61,348 bases of DNA from contig CAVOOI010000008.1 of NCBI GenBank assembly GCA_963697455.1, positions 1 through 61,348 on the forward strand, in the 5' to 3' direction. Every line of letters starts with the position of its first letter. The first letter of the stretch is position 1. This document shows, one piece after another, positions 37,879 to 46,167 of this stretch. The DNA comes from JAFEDN01 sp963697455 (GTDB lineage: Bacteria > Pseudomonadota > Gammaproteobacteria > Coxiellales > Coxiellaceae). A model generated the notes under the pieces. That model was not told the origin of the DNA and made no database searches. It was given only the letters and a program-made list of their open reading frames with translations. The position numbers and the translations under genes are program-made.

Positions 37879-38623
37879 TTCACATATTTTTGGCGGGGTT
37901 TTTGCCGGGTCGGAAATTCAAATGCGTTTTCGCTACGATACTAAACAACCGCATACTTCCGACCAAATCGGGGTGTTTTTCCGCAGCGTTTTAAGAGAAA
38001 ATAATATTGACCCCCACAAAATCAAACAAATCGCCATTGCATCAGTAGTGCCTAGTATTGATTATTCGCTGCGTTCAGCCTGCATTAAATATTTTGACAT
38101 TGAACCGTTCATTTTACAGGCTGGAGTCAAAACCGGCTTAAAAATCAAAACCGCTAATCCGGCTGAAGTCGGCTCAGATCTGATTGCTGAAGCGATCGCC
38201 GGCGTGCATCAACATCCCGGGAAAAATATTATTATCGTCGACTTTGGCACGGCAACCACTTATCTTGCAGTCAATGACCGGCAAGAATTTTTGGGCGTTA
38301 CCATTTTGCCTGGATTTAAAACTGCCATGGAAGCGCTCAAAACTAACGCCGCGGCTCTACCCGAAGTGGAAATTGTCAAAGCAGACGTCATGCTGGGCCG
38401 CAATACTATCCAGTGTATTCAAGCCGGCTTATACTTCGGCCAACTGGCGGCGCTAAAAGAACTGACTCGCGGTATTGCTCAACAATGTTTTGGCAATGCT
38501 ACCCCAATTATTATCGGTACTGGGGGATTTTCTTATTTATTTGAAGATGAGAATATATTCACGCATTTAGAACCAGACATTGTGCTGGAAGGTTTATACT
38601 TAGCGTTACTGAAAAATTTGTAG
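37853..38623 (+). CDS. coaX: Type III pantothenate kinase
   Basis: This 256-residue enzyme catalyses the first step of CoA synthesis and is the ASKHA-fold CoaX rather than CoaA. The phosphate-1 motif is CLDVGNSHIFGGVF, the pantothenate region is TSDQIGVFF, the phosphate-2/adenosine motifs are VDFGTATTYLAV and LPGF, and the C-terminal GTGGFSYLF is present. It overlaps the MFS gene by 26 bases. A pantothenate link between the two is suggestive only. Confidence 0.96.
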   Translation: MILCLDVGNSHIFGGVFAGSEIQMRFRYDTKQPHTSDQIGVFFRSVLRENNIDPHKIKQIAIASVVPSIDYSLRSACIKYFDIEPFILQAGVKTGLKIKTANPAEVGSDLIAEAIAGVHQHPGKNIIIVDFGTATTYLAVNDRQEFLGVTILPGFKTAMEALKTNAAALPEVEIVKADVMLGRNTIQCIQAGLYFGQLAALKELTRGIAQQCFGNATPIIIGTGGFSYLFEDENIFTHLEPDIVLEGLYLALLKNL

Positions 38624-38628
38624 ATACG

Positions 38629-39039
38629 CTAGCTACTACATGATTGGCATAATCCGTAGATAATCAAACTATGATCGGTCATTTTAAAATTGGCCTTGGT
38701 GGCAATATCCGCCTGACGAGTTTCAATAACATCGTCAACAAATTCGGCAACTTTACCGCAACTGACACAAACTAGATGATCGTGATGGATGCCGTGTTCC
38801 AATTCAAATACTGCCTGACCGCTAGCGAAATGATGGCGTTTGACTAAACCGGCAGTCTCAAACTGAGTCAAGACTCGATAAACCGTAGCCAATCCCACGT
38901 CTTCCCCATGCTCCAACAAGGCCTGATACACATCTTCAGCAGTTAAATGATGCGGATCTGCTTTCTCAAGGATTTTTAAAATATTAGTCCGCGGCAAAGT
39001 GACCTTTAAACCAACTTGACGTAAATCTTTATCGGCCAT
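38629..39039 (-). CDS. fur: Ferric uptake regulator Fur
   Basis: This Fe(II)-dependent repressor has an N-terminal winged helix (VTLPRTNILKILEKADPHHL, then VGLATVYRVLTQFETAGLV). It has the metal-binding HHDHLVCVSCGKVAEF and a second CQSC pair at the very end. The ATG at 39039 (136 residues) has AGGGGAG 9 bases upstream, while the longer ORF from 39090 has no such site. It sits divergently beyond a small coiled-coil gene from bamE, similar to the common fur/omlA arrangement. Confidence 0.96.
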   Translation of the reverse strand: MADKDLRQVGLKVTLPRTNILKILEKADPHHLTAEDVYQALLEHGEDVGLATVYRVLTQFETAGLVKRHHFASGQAVFELEHGIHHDHLVCVSCGKVAEFVDDVIETRQADIATKANFKMTDHSLIIYGLCQSCSS

Positions 39040-39090
39040 GTTTTTTGACTCCCCTGACAATTGCCGAACGTGACCCGAAAATACATCCAC

Positions 39091-39534
39091 CTAGCTTTTT
39101 CGCATACCCGATGTTTCCGTTTCATTGTTTTTCGAATCTTCGGTAAGGCGAGACCGGGTAGTCAACAGACTCATGGACGACAGAATTCTATTTACGTCAT
39201 CTGGATTGGAACTGGCAATCCCTACAAAAGATGTCAGCGCCGGCAATTGCTGAATATGCTGCTCAAGTTGCTGATCAAGTAAAGTCAACTGAATTCTTTC
39301 GTGCTCTATGTTTTGTCCATGTATGGAAAGCTCTTGTCGTAACATATTAACACGTACTTTCATGTGTTTCAGCATTTCCGGAGATAGACTGGGATCTAAA
39401 AGATCCTGGATTGCCTCTCCCATCCTTCTCAGGCATGAATCGAACTCTGTCTGCAACTCTTTAAGCCTTGTATCCCCCGCGAGGAGAGCATCCCCCAGTT
39501 CCTTAAACTCGATCTGCTTTTTATCATCTCGCAT
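39091..39534 (-). CDS. Small coiled-coil protein upstream of fur
   Basis: With the ATG at 39534, preceded by AAGGGA, the product has 147 residues and no signal peptide. It is strongly helical and charged, with heptad-like segments near 10-45 and 65-95 and a Ser/Thr-rich tail. The family is not recognised. It reads toward fur, 51 bases away, with no visible terminator between, so fur may be partly expressed from its promoter. It takes the place normally occupied by the fur-bamE intergenic region. Confidence 0.6.
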   Translation of the reverse strand: MRDDKKQIEFKELGDALLAGDTRLKELQTEFDSCLRRMGEAIQDLLDPSLSPEMLKHMKVRVNMLRQELSIHGQNIEHERIQLTLLDQQLEQHIQQLPALTSFVGIASSNPDDVNRILSSMSLLTTRSRLTEDSKNNETETSGMRKS

Positions 39535-39638
39535 TTTTTGTCCCTTACATATGTTCACCCTCATGATACGGCAGTAAAAAAGCATTTTCAACCTACGCCC
39601 TAGATTTTAAATATTAAAATGTGTTATTATTTCGCACT

Positions 39639-39971
39639 ATGCGATGCAAACAATGGTTATTTTTTATTGAATTGGTCTTTTTGGCCCTGAGTTTAAGCGG
39701 CTGTTGGTTTATTTACCGGCCTGATATTAAACAGGGTAACATTTTAAATACCCGGCAAGTCGCCGCCATTCACCAAGGCATGTCTTCAGATCAAATTGTC
39801 GCTTTATTGGGAAATCCCATCCTAGTGAACGTATTCGCAGATAATCAAATGATTTACGTATACACAATCCAACCTGGACATGGGGATTTTCACGCTGAAC
39901 AGTTACGCATTTATTTTGTGAATGGACGAGTCACTCAATATACTTCTAGCGTTAGAAATTCCGCACCATAA
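39639..39971 (+). CDS. bamE: Outer-membrane assembly lipoprotein BamE (SmpA/OmlA)
   Basis: This protein has about 110 residues. A lipoprotein signal ends in the lipobox LSLSGC, so Cys near residue 24 is lipidated. The BamE core follows: DIKQGNILNTRQVAAIHQGM, then VALLGNPILVN and a C-terminal strand. BamE stabilises the BAM complex that inserts outer-membrane beta-barrels. I use the ATG at 39639; the ORF is open to 39621 but the extra residues would disturb the signal peptide. It is divergent from the fur side and converges on rnfH. Confidence 0.93.
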   Translation: MRCKQWLFFIELVFLALSLSGCWFIYRPDIKQGNILNTRQVAAIHQGMSSDQIVALLGNPILVNVFADNQMIYVYTIQPGHGDFHAEQLRIYFVNGRVTQYTSSVRNSAP

Positions 39972-39981
39972 AAATAAGATA

Positions 39982-40251
39982 TTAAGATTTTACTCTCAAT
40001 AATCTGGCTTGCTTAGGGTCTACCTGTAACGGCCGGTAAATTTCTATACGATCACCCTCTTGCAACAAACTATCTAACTTAACGCGTTGACCATAAATGC
40101 CGACGGCAATTTTGCCTAGCTCAATTTCGGGAAATTGTTGCAGCAAACCGGAGCGCTGAATAGCTAATGCTACCGTACAACTTTCCTCAATTTTTAATAC
40201 TACGGTGACTTGCCGTTCCGGAGTTGCATAAGCGACGGATACGTTAATCAT
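39982..40251 (-). CDS. rnfH: RnfH family ubiquitin-like-fold protein
   Basis: This 89-residue protein shows the RnfH/UPF0125 beta-grasp pattern: INVSVAYATPERQVTVVLKI, the IQRSGLL helix, IELGKIAVGIYGQ, and EGDRIEIYRPLQVDPKQAR. It follows ratA by 5 bases, the conserved ratA-rnfH order. The cellular role of free-standing RnfH is not established. Confidence 0.92.
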   Translation of the reverse strand: MINVSVAYATPERQVTVVLKIEESCTVALAIQRSGLLQQFPEIELGKIAVGIYGQRVKLDSLLQEGDRIEIYRPLQVDPKQARLLRVKS

Positions 40252-40256
40252 TTATC

Positions 40257-40688
40257 TTACTTATATACTTGTGCCGCCCGCTTATGAAAAGAATCCACCA
40301 GCATAGAGGCTACTTGATTGAAGAGTGGGCCGAACACCATCTTTAAAACCCCCGCCGCCAACTCAAACTCTAAATTCAGGGTTACGCGGCAAGCTTGATT
40401 TTCCATGGGTTCGAAATTCCAAAATCCTTCCAGGCTTTTGAAGGGCCCGTTAATTAACCGCATTTCTATCATTTTATGCGGCTGTAATCGATTGAGTGTA
40501 GAAAAAGATTTATGGATTCCAGCGCCGGCAAAGGTCAGCGAGGCATGGATTTCATCCGGATTTTGATTAACTATCTGACTTTCAACACAGTAAGGGACAA
40601 ATTGAGAATACTGCTCAATATCATTCACCAAATCGAACATTTGGGCTGGAGTATAGGGAACCACAGCGGATTTATTGATAATTGTCAT
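40257..40688 (-). CDS. ratA: RatA family START-like protein (CoQ-binding/ribosome association type)
   Basis: This 143-residue SRPBCC/START-fold protein starts MTIINKSAVVPYTPAQMFDL, then LVNDIEQYSQFVPYC and NGPFKSLEGFWNF, ending in the helix LVDSFHKRAAQVY. E. coli RatA was reported to inhibit subunit joining, while other relatives (Coq10) bind ubiquinone. Which role applies here is unclear. It forms the divergent partner of smpB, as in many gammaproteobacteria. Confidence 0.93.
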   Translation of the reverse strand: MTIINKSAVVPYTPAQMFDLVNDIEQYSQFVPYCVESQIVNQNPDEIHASLTFAGAGIHKSFSTLNRLQPHKMIEMRLINGPFKSLEGFWNFEPMENQACRVTLNLEFELAAGVLKMVFGPLFNQVASMLVDSFHKRAAQVYK

Positions 40689-40735
40689 AAGCGAACTCGC
40701 TAAAAATATAAGCTAGTGATAATATAACGTCCACT

Positions 40736-41206
40736 ATGAATAAGCAATCCAAGCCCGTAGAACGCCTGATCGCTTCAAATAAAAAAGCGTTCCACGATTA
40801 TTTTATTGAAGACCGTTTTGAGGCAGGCTTAGTATTGCAAGGCTGGGAAGTAAAAAGCCTGCGCGCCGGACGAATTCAACTTAAAGAAAGTTATGTGATC
40901 CTTAAAAAAGGCGAAGCTTGGCTCATCGGCGTGCATATCTCACCATTACTCACCGCCTCCACCCATATTAACCCTGACCCGGTGCGCACTCGTAAGCTGC
41001 TGCTCAACGAACGCGAGCTCAGCAAACTCCATCGCGCTAAGGAACGGGAGGGTTATACTATAGTCGCTCTGGACCTGCATTGGCACCACAACTATGTCAA
41101 AGCTGAAATTGCTCTGGCTAAAGGTAAAAAGGACCATGATAAACGAGCCGCTACCAAGGACCGTGAGTGGGACCGCGAAAAGCAGCGATTATTGAGCCAT
41201 CATTAG
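40736..41206 (+). CDS. smpB: SsrA-binding protein SmpB
   Basis: This 156-residue protein is essential for trans-translation: it docks tmRNA in the decoding centre of stalled ribosomes. The beta-barrel region FEAGLVLQGWEVKSLRAGRI and KKGEAWLIGVHISPL and the C-terminal basic tail KKDHDKRAATKDREWDRE are canonical. Its partner ssrA is less than 1 kb downstream on the same strand, with an inverted-repeat element and an L,D-transpeptidase gene between. Confidence 0.98.
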   Translation: MNKQSKPVERLIASNKKAFHDYFIEDRFEAGLVLQGWEVKSLRAGRIQLKESYVILKKGEAWLIGVHISPLLTASTHINPDPVRTRKLLLNERELSKLHRAKEREGYTIVALDLHWHHNYVKAEIALAKGKKDHDKRAATKDREWDREKQRLLSHH

Positions 41207-41379
41207 TAACTACTCGTACCTTGTAGAGGGGAACGGCCACTTTTGCCTGCTATTCAACGAAAAATTGCTTTCGCAATGCTCACATACCTGAGTATGCTCC
41301 GCATGCTCAAGCAATTTTTCGTTGAATATCAGACAAAATTGACCGTTCTGCGTTGATCAAGTTGGGAGCGAGTAGTTAC
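41206..41379. repeat. 174-bp MITE-like nested inverted repeat
   Basis: The ends GTAACTACTCG (41206-41216) and CGAGTAGTTAC (41369-41379) are exact inverted repeats. Inside, ATTCAACGAAAAATTGCTT and AAGCAATTTTTCGTTGAAT form a perfect 19-bp inner inverted pair around a short direct repeat (GCAATGCTCA and GCATGCTCA). The element begins at the last base of the smpB stop codon. No coding content is seen. It could fold as an RNA 3' of smpB or be a non-autonomous mobile unit. Confidence 0.75.
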
Positions 41380-41571
41380 CATCATTTCTCTAGACTAATC
41401 AATCCCACAGTATTTTATATTCATTATTTTATATTTAAAATCAGTTAGTTAGATATAAATTCCACTTTTCCGCAAACTTGTCCTATATTTATACAGTGTA
41501 AAAAAGTAAAAACTGCAATGACGGCAGTTTCATCGTAACGGCATGGAAGCCACAGTGTCGGGAGATGAAAC

Positions 41572-42036
41572 ATGAAATGGTCAAAAGGTATTCAAACGTT
41601 AACAGTATCAATGATGATATCTCTATGCTCTATTCCAGGGCTTGCATTCGCGCAAAAAATGTTCGTTTTTGATCCTCGTGAACATAGATGGTACGCATAT
41701 GATAATGGCGAACTCGTCAAGAGCGGCATTGCTTCAGGGGGAAGGTCGTTTTGTAACGATAGCGGACATCATTGCCATACCCCTTCAGGAACTTTCTCTG
41801 TTTTGAGTAAAGGTGGCGCAGGCTGTAAATCAACTATATATCCGATGCCACACGGCGGGGCTCCGATGCCTTACTGCATGTTTTTCACCCATTATTATGC
41901 AGTGCATGGCTCTAATGAGCTGTCAGCCACAGCAAACATCAGTCATGGATGTATTCGTATCCAACCCTCAGCAGCTCGTTGGCTGAGCGAGAATTTCATG
42001 AATATAGGGACAAAAGTGGTTGTTAAGCCTTACTAG
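41572..42036 (+). CDS. Exported L,D-transpeptidase (YkuD domain)
   Basis: This 154-residue protein has a signal peptide (about 1-27, cleavage after AFA). The YkuD catalytic signature is complete: HGSNELS about 18 residues before SHGCIRI, giving the catalytic Cys and the conserved His and Arg. It forms 3-3 peptidoglycan cross-links or attaches envelope proteins. Extra Cys pairs in CNDSGHHCH and CKS suggest disulfides in the periplasm. It stands between smpB and ssrA, and its 3' end holds the ssrA promoter. Confidence 0.9.
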   Translation: MKWSKGIQTLTVSMMISLCSIPGLAFAQKMFVFDPREHRWYAYDNGELVKSGIASGGRSFCNDSGHHCHTPSGTFSVLSKGGAGCKSTIYPMPHGGAPMPYCMFFTHYYAVHGSNELSATANISHGCIRIQPSAARWLSENFMNIGTKVVVKPY

Positions 42037-42048
42037 AAATGGTATAAT
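42020..42048 (+). promoter_or_regulatory. ssrA promoter
   Basis: TTGTTA (42020-42025) and a perfect TATAAT (42043-42048) are spaced 17 bases, with the tmRNA 5' end about 10 bases downstream at 42058. The -35 box lies inside the last codons of the L,D-transpeptidase gene. Confidence 0.75.
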
Positions 42049-42057
42049 TAATGTATA

Positions 42058-42484
42058 GGGGGCGACCTGGCTTCGACGCGGGTTGCAAAACCTAAGGTGC
42101 ATGTCGAGCAAGCAATGAGGCTCGTAAATCATAAATTGCAAAACAATAGCTGGAAAACTATTCAGCCGTAAAGCTGCCAACGACGGGTTGGCTTTAGCAG
42201 CAGTAGCCGCTTAAGCCATTTGTCGCCTACCGTCCTAAGAAAACGGTACAGCCCACTGACCGGTGAGTGCTTATGTAATCGGAGTTTCTTCGGAAACGTT
42301 CAGTGGTCATAATCATTAAGATCGCCTGCTGGCATGGCTCATGACCAACAGGTTAAACAGAAGAGCTCGCTGCTAATTTTACCCTGCTTATCGGGTGGTT
42401 AGCAGTCAAATAAAAGATAAGTCTAAACATGTAGATCCAAGGGTAGAGGATCAGCGGACGCGGGTTCAATTCCCGCCGCCTCCA
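42058..42484 (+). ncRNA. ssrA: tmRNA
   Basis: The 5' end GGGGGCGACCTGGCTTCGAC and the 3' end GGTTCAATTCCCGCCGCCTC form the alanyl-tRNA-like part. The acceptor GGGGGCG pairs with CGCCTCC (one G-U), and the discriminator is A. The conserved AAGGTGCATGTCGAG follows the 5' arm. A tag frame, GCC AAC GAC GGG..., at 42176-42214 ends in TAA and encodes ANDGLALAAVAA, with the expected AND start and hydrophobic Ala-rich end. At about 427 nt it is longer than the E. coli RNA. CCA is not encoded. An integrase gene starts 168 bases after it. Confidence 0.95.
42440..42484 (+). other. Candidate attachment site at the ssrA 3' end
   Basis: The 3' T-arm/acceptor end of ssrA is a classic integration target, and a P4-type integrase follows directly, so this is the expected attL of the island. 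I looked for a second copy of GGTTCAATTCCCGCCGCCTC between 42.6 and 61.3 kb and found none, so the far end is either outside the window or degraded. Confidence 0.5.
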
Positions 42485-42582
42485 GATTTTCGACTTCCGA
42501 GATGTTCCAATAACGTCTTTAAGCTCTTGTAAATTCTAGTATTTCCTTGTATACTTGTTCCCGTAATGTCCATCTCGTACCC

Positions 42583-42647
42583 TTAGAATCCCGGATAAAA
42601 CGGGGTATAATTCCGGGGTACATTTTGCTTTAAAAAGGAGATACCCC
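42583..42647 (+). promoter_or_regulatory. Integrase promoter with RBS-sequestering hairpin
   Basis: TTAGAA (42583-42588) and TATAAT (42606-42611) are spaced 17 bases. GGGGTA occurs twice (42602-42607 and 42615-42620) and can pair with TACCCC at 42642-42647. That would enclose the AAGGAG ribosome-binding site of the integrase in a loop. Translational dampening is inferred. Confidence 0.4.
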
Positions 42648-42651
42648 ACTT

Positions 42652-43866
42652 ATGCTGACGGATACGCAGGTTCGGAAAGTAAAATCTCGGGAAAAATCGT
42701 TCAAATTAGCTGACGGCAAGGGGCTGTTTTTGGTAGTTCAGCCTAATGGCTCCAAGTACTGGCGGTTTCGGTATCAGTTTGTCGATAAAGAGAAATTATT
42801 GGCTCTCGGAGTCTACCCGGAAGTAACCTTAGCGGACGCGAGGAAAAAGCGGGATGAAGCCCGGCAGATGCTAGCTGATGATATTGACCCCGGAATGGCC
42901 AAGCAGTTAAAGAAACGCGACCGAAAACTAGGCCCTGAAAATAGCTTTGAATCTGTCGCTCGCGAATGGCATATCAAGTTTTCTGCTAAGTGGACAGATG
43001 ACCATAAACTTAGAACCCTCTACCGGCTTGAAAAAGATGTCTTTCCTTGGCTAGGCCAGCGGCCAATTTCAGAAATTACTCCCCCTGAACTATTACTCGT
43101 TTTACGCCGAATTGAAAATCGTGGCGCAATAGAAACTGCACACCGAATACATCAAATTTGCGGCCAAGTTTTTCGCTATGCGATTGCCACTGGCAAAGCC
43201 GACCGAGATAGTTCTGCTGATTTACGTGGTGCAATTCCGCCGGTAAAAAAACGTCATCATGCATCCATTATTAATCCTAAAGAAATCGGCAATTTATTAC
43301 GCGCCATTAATGGTTACAATGGCTATCTAGTGACTAAATGTGCATTACAATTAGCTCCCCTACTCTTCGTTCGCCCCGGCGAATTGCGCCATGCCGAATG
43401 GTCTGAATTTAATTTTGAAGCTGCTGAATGGCGAATTCCCGGCAACAAAATGAAGATGCGCACTGCACATATTGTTCCGCTTTCCACGCAAGCGATTGCC
43501 ATATTCCGCGAAGTACAAGCGCTTACCGGCCATGCCAAATATGTTTTCCCAAGCATCCGCAGCCCGAATCGCCCTATGTCTAATAACGCCGTTCTAGCTG
43601 CTTTACGTAGATTAGGTTACACCAAAGACGAAATGACCGGCCACGGCTTCCGAAGCATGGCTTCTACTTTATTAAACGAACAAGGTTGGAACCGTGACGC
43701 CATTGAACGCCAACTCGCTCACTCAGAGCGAAACAATATCCGCGCCGCTTATAATTACGCGGAATACTTGCCAGAAAGAAGAAGGATGATGCAACATTGG
43801 GCGGATTATTTAGATCAACTAACCGCCAACATTAACTCTGTCACCGCCATTAAGGAATATGTATGA
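42652..43866 (+). CDS. int: P4-type tyrosine integrase
   Basis: This 404-residue protein has an N-terminal arm-binding DUF4102 domain (LTDTQVRKVKSREKSFKLAD...GLFLVVQPNGSKYWRFRY), a core-binding domain near 100-190, and a C-terminal catalytic domain. The catalytic residues are Arg in FVRPGELRHAEW, His-x-x-Arg in GHGFRSMAST, and Tyr in AAYNYAEYLPERR. Such integrases target tRNA or tmRNA 3' ends, which matches its place beside ssrA. It overlaps the next gene by 4 bases. Confidence 0.95.
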   Translation: MLTDTQVRKVKSREKSFKLADGKGLFLVVQPNGSKYWRFRYQFVDKEKLLALGVYPEVTLADARKKRDEARQMLADDIDPGMAKQLKKRDRKLGPENSFESVAREWHIKFSAKWTDDHKLRTLYRLEKDVFPWLGQRPISEITPPELLLVLRRIENRGAIETAHRIHQICGQVFRYAIATGKADRDSSADLRGAIPPVKKRHHASIINPKEIGNLLRAINGYNGYLVTKCALQLAPLLFVRPGELRHAEWSEFNFEAAEWRIPGNKMKMRTAHIVPLSTQAIAIFREVQALTGHAKYVFPSIRSPNRPMSNNAVLAALRRLGYTKDEMTGHGFRSMASTLLNEQGWNRDAIERQLAHSERNNIRAAYNYAEYLPERRRMMQHWADYLDQLTANINSVTAIKEYV

Positions 43867-44759
43867 CTGCAAGGATCAAACACGTTTCAGATTTACCAAA
43901 ATGGTTCAATTTAGACAAATATAAAAAAGCCAAAAAACTGGATGCTGCTGGTTGGCACAGGCAACTGGCATTCCGAGGAAAGATAGTCGATTCATTTTAC
44001 GAAAAAATAGAAGTCGAGTTCGTAGACATAGTGAAATCAGAAATTTCCAATGCCTTGAACCTACTGCGTGAAAAACCAATACTCGATGATCACGGCGAAA
44101 TACCCAAATATTTTTCTTCTTTTAATGAGGCCAAACAAATTTCCCAAACACTCAATCATCTTCCTGCGCTCCACCCAATGACACTGGAACAGTTTGCCCT
44201 GATAAAAAGCGTTCTTAATCCTAAAAGAGTAGAGTACGTTAAACTCTGGTTAGAGCAATTTGAAGACGATGCCCCTCTAGTCGACCCACCCATCTACAAA
44301 TACGAACCCTGGATCAGAAAACCACTGAGCCAATCCACTAATGAAGAAATAAAACCAGAAAATAATTTTGGCCTCTATGGCATGGACCCAGTTATCGTTG
44401 ATCTCAACTACCCCGATAAAATCCTCCTCGAAACTTTCAAACAATACCTAGCCACCCGCCGCGCCGAATCCAAAACCGAACACCTATCCAAACCTCTCCG
44501 CGAACAAGACTTTTACGACTGGTGCCGCTTCGGCGTCCTCCCCTACCTCGATCTAAAACTCTGGGAAATGGAAACCGGCAATAAAATCCCTCTCCGGGTT
44601 CTCGCCAACGCAATTTATCCATCCGGCGAAGGCGGAGAAGAAACAGTTCGCAAGACAACTGCCCCATTAGCCAAATCTCTGATCGAGTATCACAATTTAC
44701 GAATATTGGTTGCACAAGTGGCAACTGAGTTAGTCATAGAGAAAGAAGCTGTTCAATAG
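43863..44759 (+). CDS. DUF6387-type island protein
   Basis: This 298-residue soluble protein starts ARIKHVSDLPKWFNLDKYKK and continues with GWHRQL, the signature of DUF6387 proteins found directly behind island integrases. No catalytic motif is seen. It is translationally coupled to int by a 4-base overlap (ATGA). A helper role in integration or regulation is possible but not established. The 3' part (from about 44400) is notably more C-rich than the beginning. Confidence 0.7.
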   Translation: MTARIKHVSDLPKWFNLDKYKKAKKLDAAGWHRQLAFRGKIVDSFYEKIEVEFVDIVKSEISNALNLLREKPILDDHGEIPKYFSSFNEAKQISQTLNHLPALHPMTLEQFALIKSVLNPKRVEYVKLWLEQFEDDAPLVDPPIYKYEPWIRKPLSQSTNEEIKPENNFGLYGMDPVIVDLNYPDKILLETFKQYLATRRAESKTEHLSKPLREQDFYDWCRFGVLPYLDLKLWEMETGNKIPLRVLANAIYPSGEGGEETVRKTTAPLAKSLIEYHNLRILVAQVATELVIEKEAVQ

Positions 44760-44788
44760 ATTTTTATTTATATTGAGTTATTAATTTT

Positions 44789-45946
44789 ATGAATAAATTG
44801 AATTCTAGATTTTCTAAAAAGACGAAAGATTTACTGGCTCGAAGAGTTAATGGTATTTGCTCTTTTCCAGGATGTGGAATGCACACAATTGGGCCTAAAG
44901 AATCTAAAGAAGATGAAATACAAATAGTCGGAGAAGCTGCTCATATTTATGCCGCTTCACCCGGAGGACCACGTTATAATGAAAAAATGACTGATGAAGA
45001 GAGGTGTCATCCTAATAATGGCATATGGATGTGCAATAATCATGCAAAATTAATTGATAATGATCAAACCACTTATACGGCTGAAACGCTTTTAATGTTG
45101 AAAAAGCAAGCCGAAGAAAGAGCTCTCGAGAATTTAGAGAATTGTAAAAATTTAATTAAAAATTTTACAACCACTCTAATTCAAATTGGACACGAAATTA
45201 TTTTTGAAGGTAGATGGAAGAAAATTATACATCAAAGTAATGAATGGACTTTTACGATAGACATTTTTCACTACGGGACTATTGAAATTTTAAATCAATT
45301 TGTTACTGGCACCAGAAAATTCCAAGAAAATGAAAAATTCATAATAGTCGAATCACAAGGCGATGGCAGGATAATCAAAGATATTTCAATTGAAGAAAAT
45401 AATGGTTTATTCTATTTAATAGTAAAAGTAGAACCTAAATCTGAAATTATAAACCCTGAAAAATTAGGATGTGATTTGGCGTTAAAAAATAGAGACATAT
45501 TTCTTGATGGCAATGGAAATTTAGCTACCGTTCAAGGCATTGATGCAGCAATACAAAGAATTTCAATAACTTTAAGTACCCTAAAAGGAGAATATTCTTT
45601 AGATAAACAATTCGGCTCCCTTATTTATAAATATTATTATCAACACAAAGACTCAATACCATTACTTGAAAGATTAATTAAGATGGAAATTATAAGACTT
45701 TCCTTAATTTCTTTTAATGCAAAATCAGTAACGGGAAAAAATGCTCCTCTAAATTTTATAAACCATATATCAGAAGTAAAAATTCAAGATCCCAGTCTTC
45801 ATAACGAAGAATTATCGTTAACCGTCAGTTTAGAGTGGGGAAATGAAAAAAAATGGAAAGGGACAATTACAGTTTTTATCCCTGACAAAAGCCTTGAAGA
45901 AATTGAAGCTGTTATTGAATTAAAAAAACTAACTTTAGTTATTTAA
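44789..45946 (+). CDS. HNH nuclease fused to a phage gp25/gpW-like domain
   Basis: This is a 385-residue protein. Residues of about 15-90 form an HNH zinc-finger nuclease: Cys24 and Cys29 (CSFPGCG), His52 in GEAAHIYAAS, Asn77 in CHPNNGIW, and Cys82/His85 in WMCNNHAKLID. A linker helix follows near 100-120. Residues of about 226-282 read DIFLDGNGNLATVQG, IDAAIQRISITLSTLKGEYS and FGSLIY, closely matching the baseplate wedge gp25/gpW fold. It is AT-rich and probably part of the island's cargo beside the SIR2-HerA operon. A DNA-cleaving defence protein that senses or mimics phage baseplate parts is speculation; the HNH part is firm. Confidence 0.75.
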   Translation: MNKLNSRFSKKTKDLLARRVNGICSFPGCGMHTIGPKESKEDEIQIVGEAAHIYAASPGGPRYNEKMTDEERCHPNNGIWMCNNHAKLIDNDQTTYTAETLLMLKKQAEERALENLENCKNLIKNFTTTLIQIGHEIIFEGRWKKIIHQSNEWTFTIDIFHYGTIEILNQFVTGTRKFQENEKFIIVESQGDGRIIKDISIEENNGLFYLIVKVEPKSEIINPEKLGCDLALKNRDIFLDGNGNLATVQGIDAAIQRISITLSTLKGEYSLDKQFGSLIYKYYYQHKDSIPLLERLIKMEIIRLSLISFNAKSVTGKNAPLNFINHISEVKIQDPSLHNEELSLTVSLEWGNEKKWKGTITVFIPDKSLEEIEAVIELKKLTLVI

Positions 45947-46167
45947 ATCATTAAATTTATATATTATATACTTCATAATCTTACACCATAAAATATCTAA
46001 AGATAAATAGACTAAAAGAATACTTTCTCCGGCGCAAAAGAGAACTCTGTTTCATCCCAGTAAAAGTATTACTCATTTTACTTCTAATTGCTTTTAAAAA
46101 TAGGTTTACAGTAATATCTATCTTTAATCCATCAAATCGACATGATTAATTTAACACCTCAAAACTT
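45947..46167. other. AT-rich convergent intergenic gap
   Basis: This non-coding DNA separates the rightward HNH gene from the leftward KTSC-HerA-SIR2 operon. I see no strong hairpin with a T-run; termination signals for either side are not obvious. Confidence 0.4.

Noticed and set aside
44437..44724. 95-codon antisense ORF inside the DUF6387 gene
   Set aside because: It is a shadow frame caused by the local C-rich composition. The plus-strand frame is continuous and recognisable.
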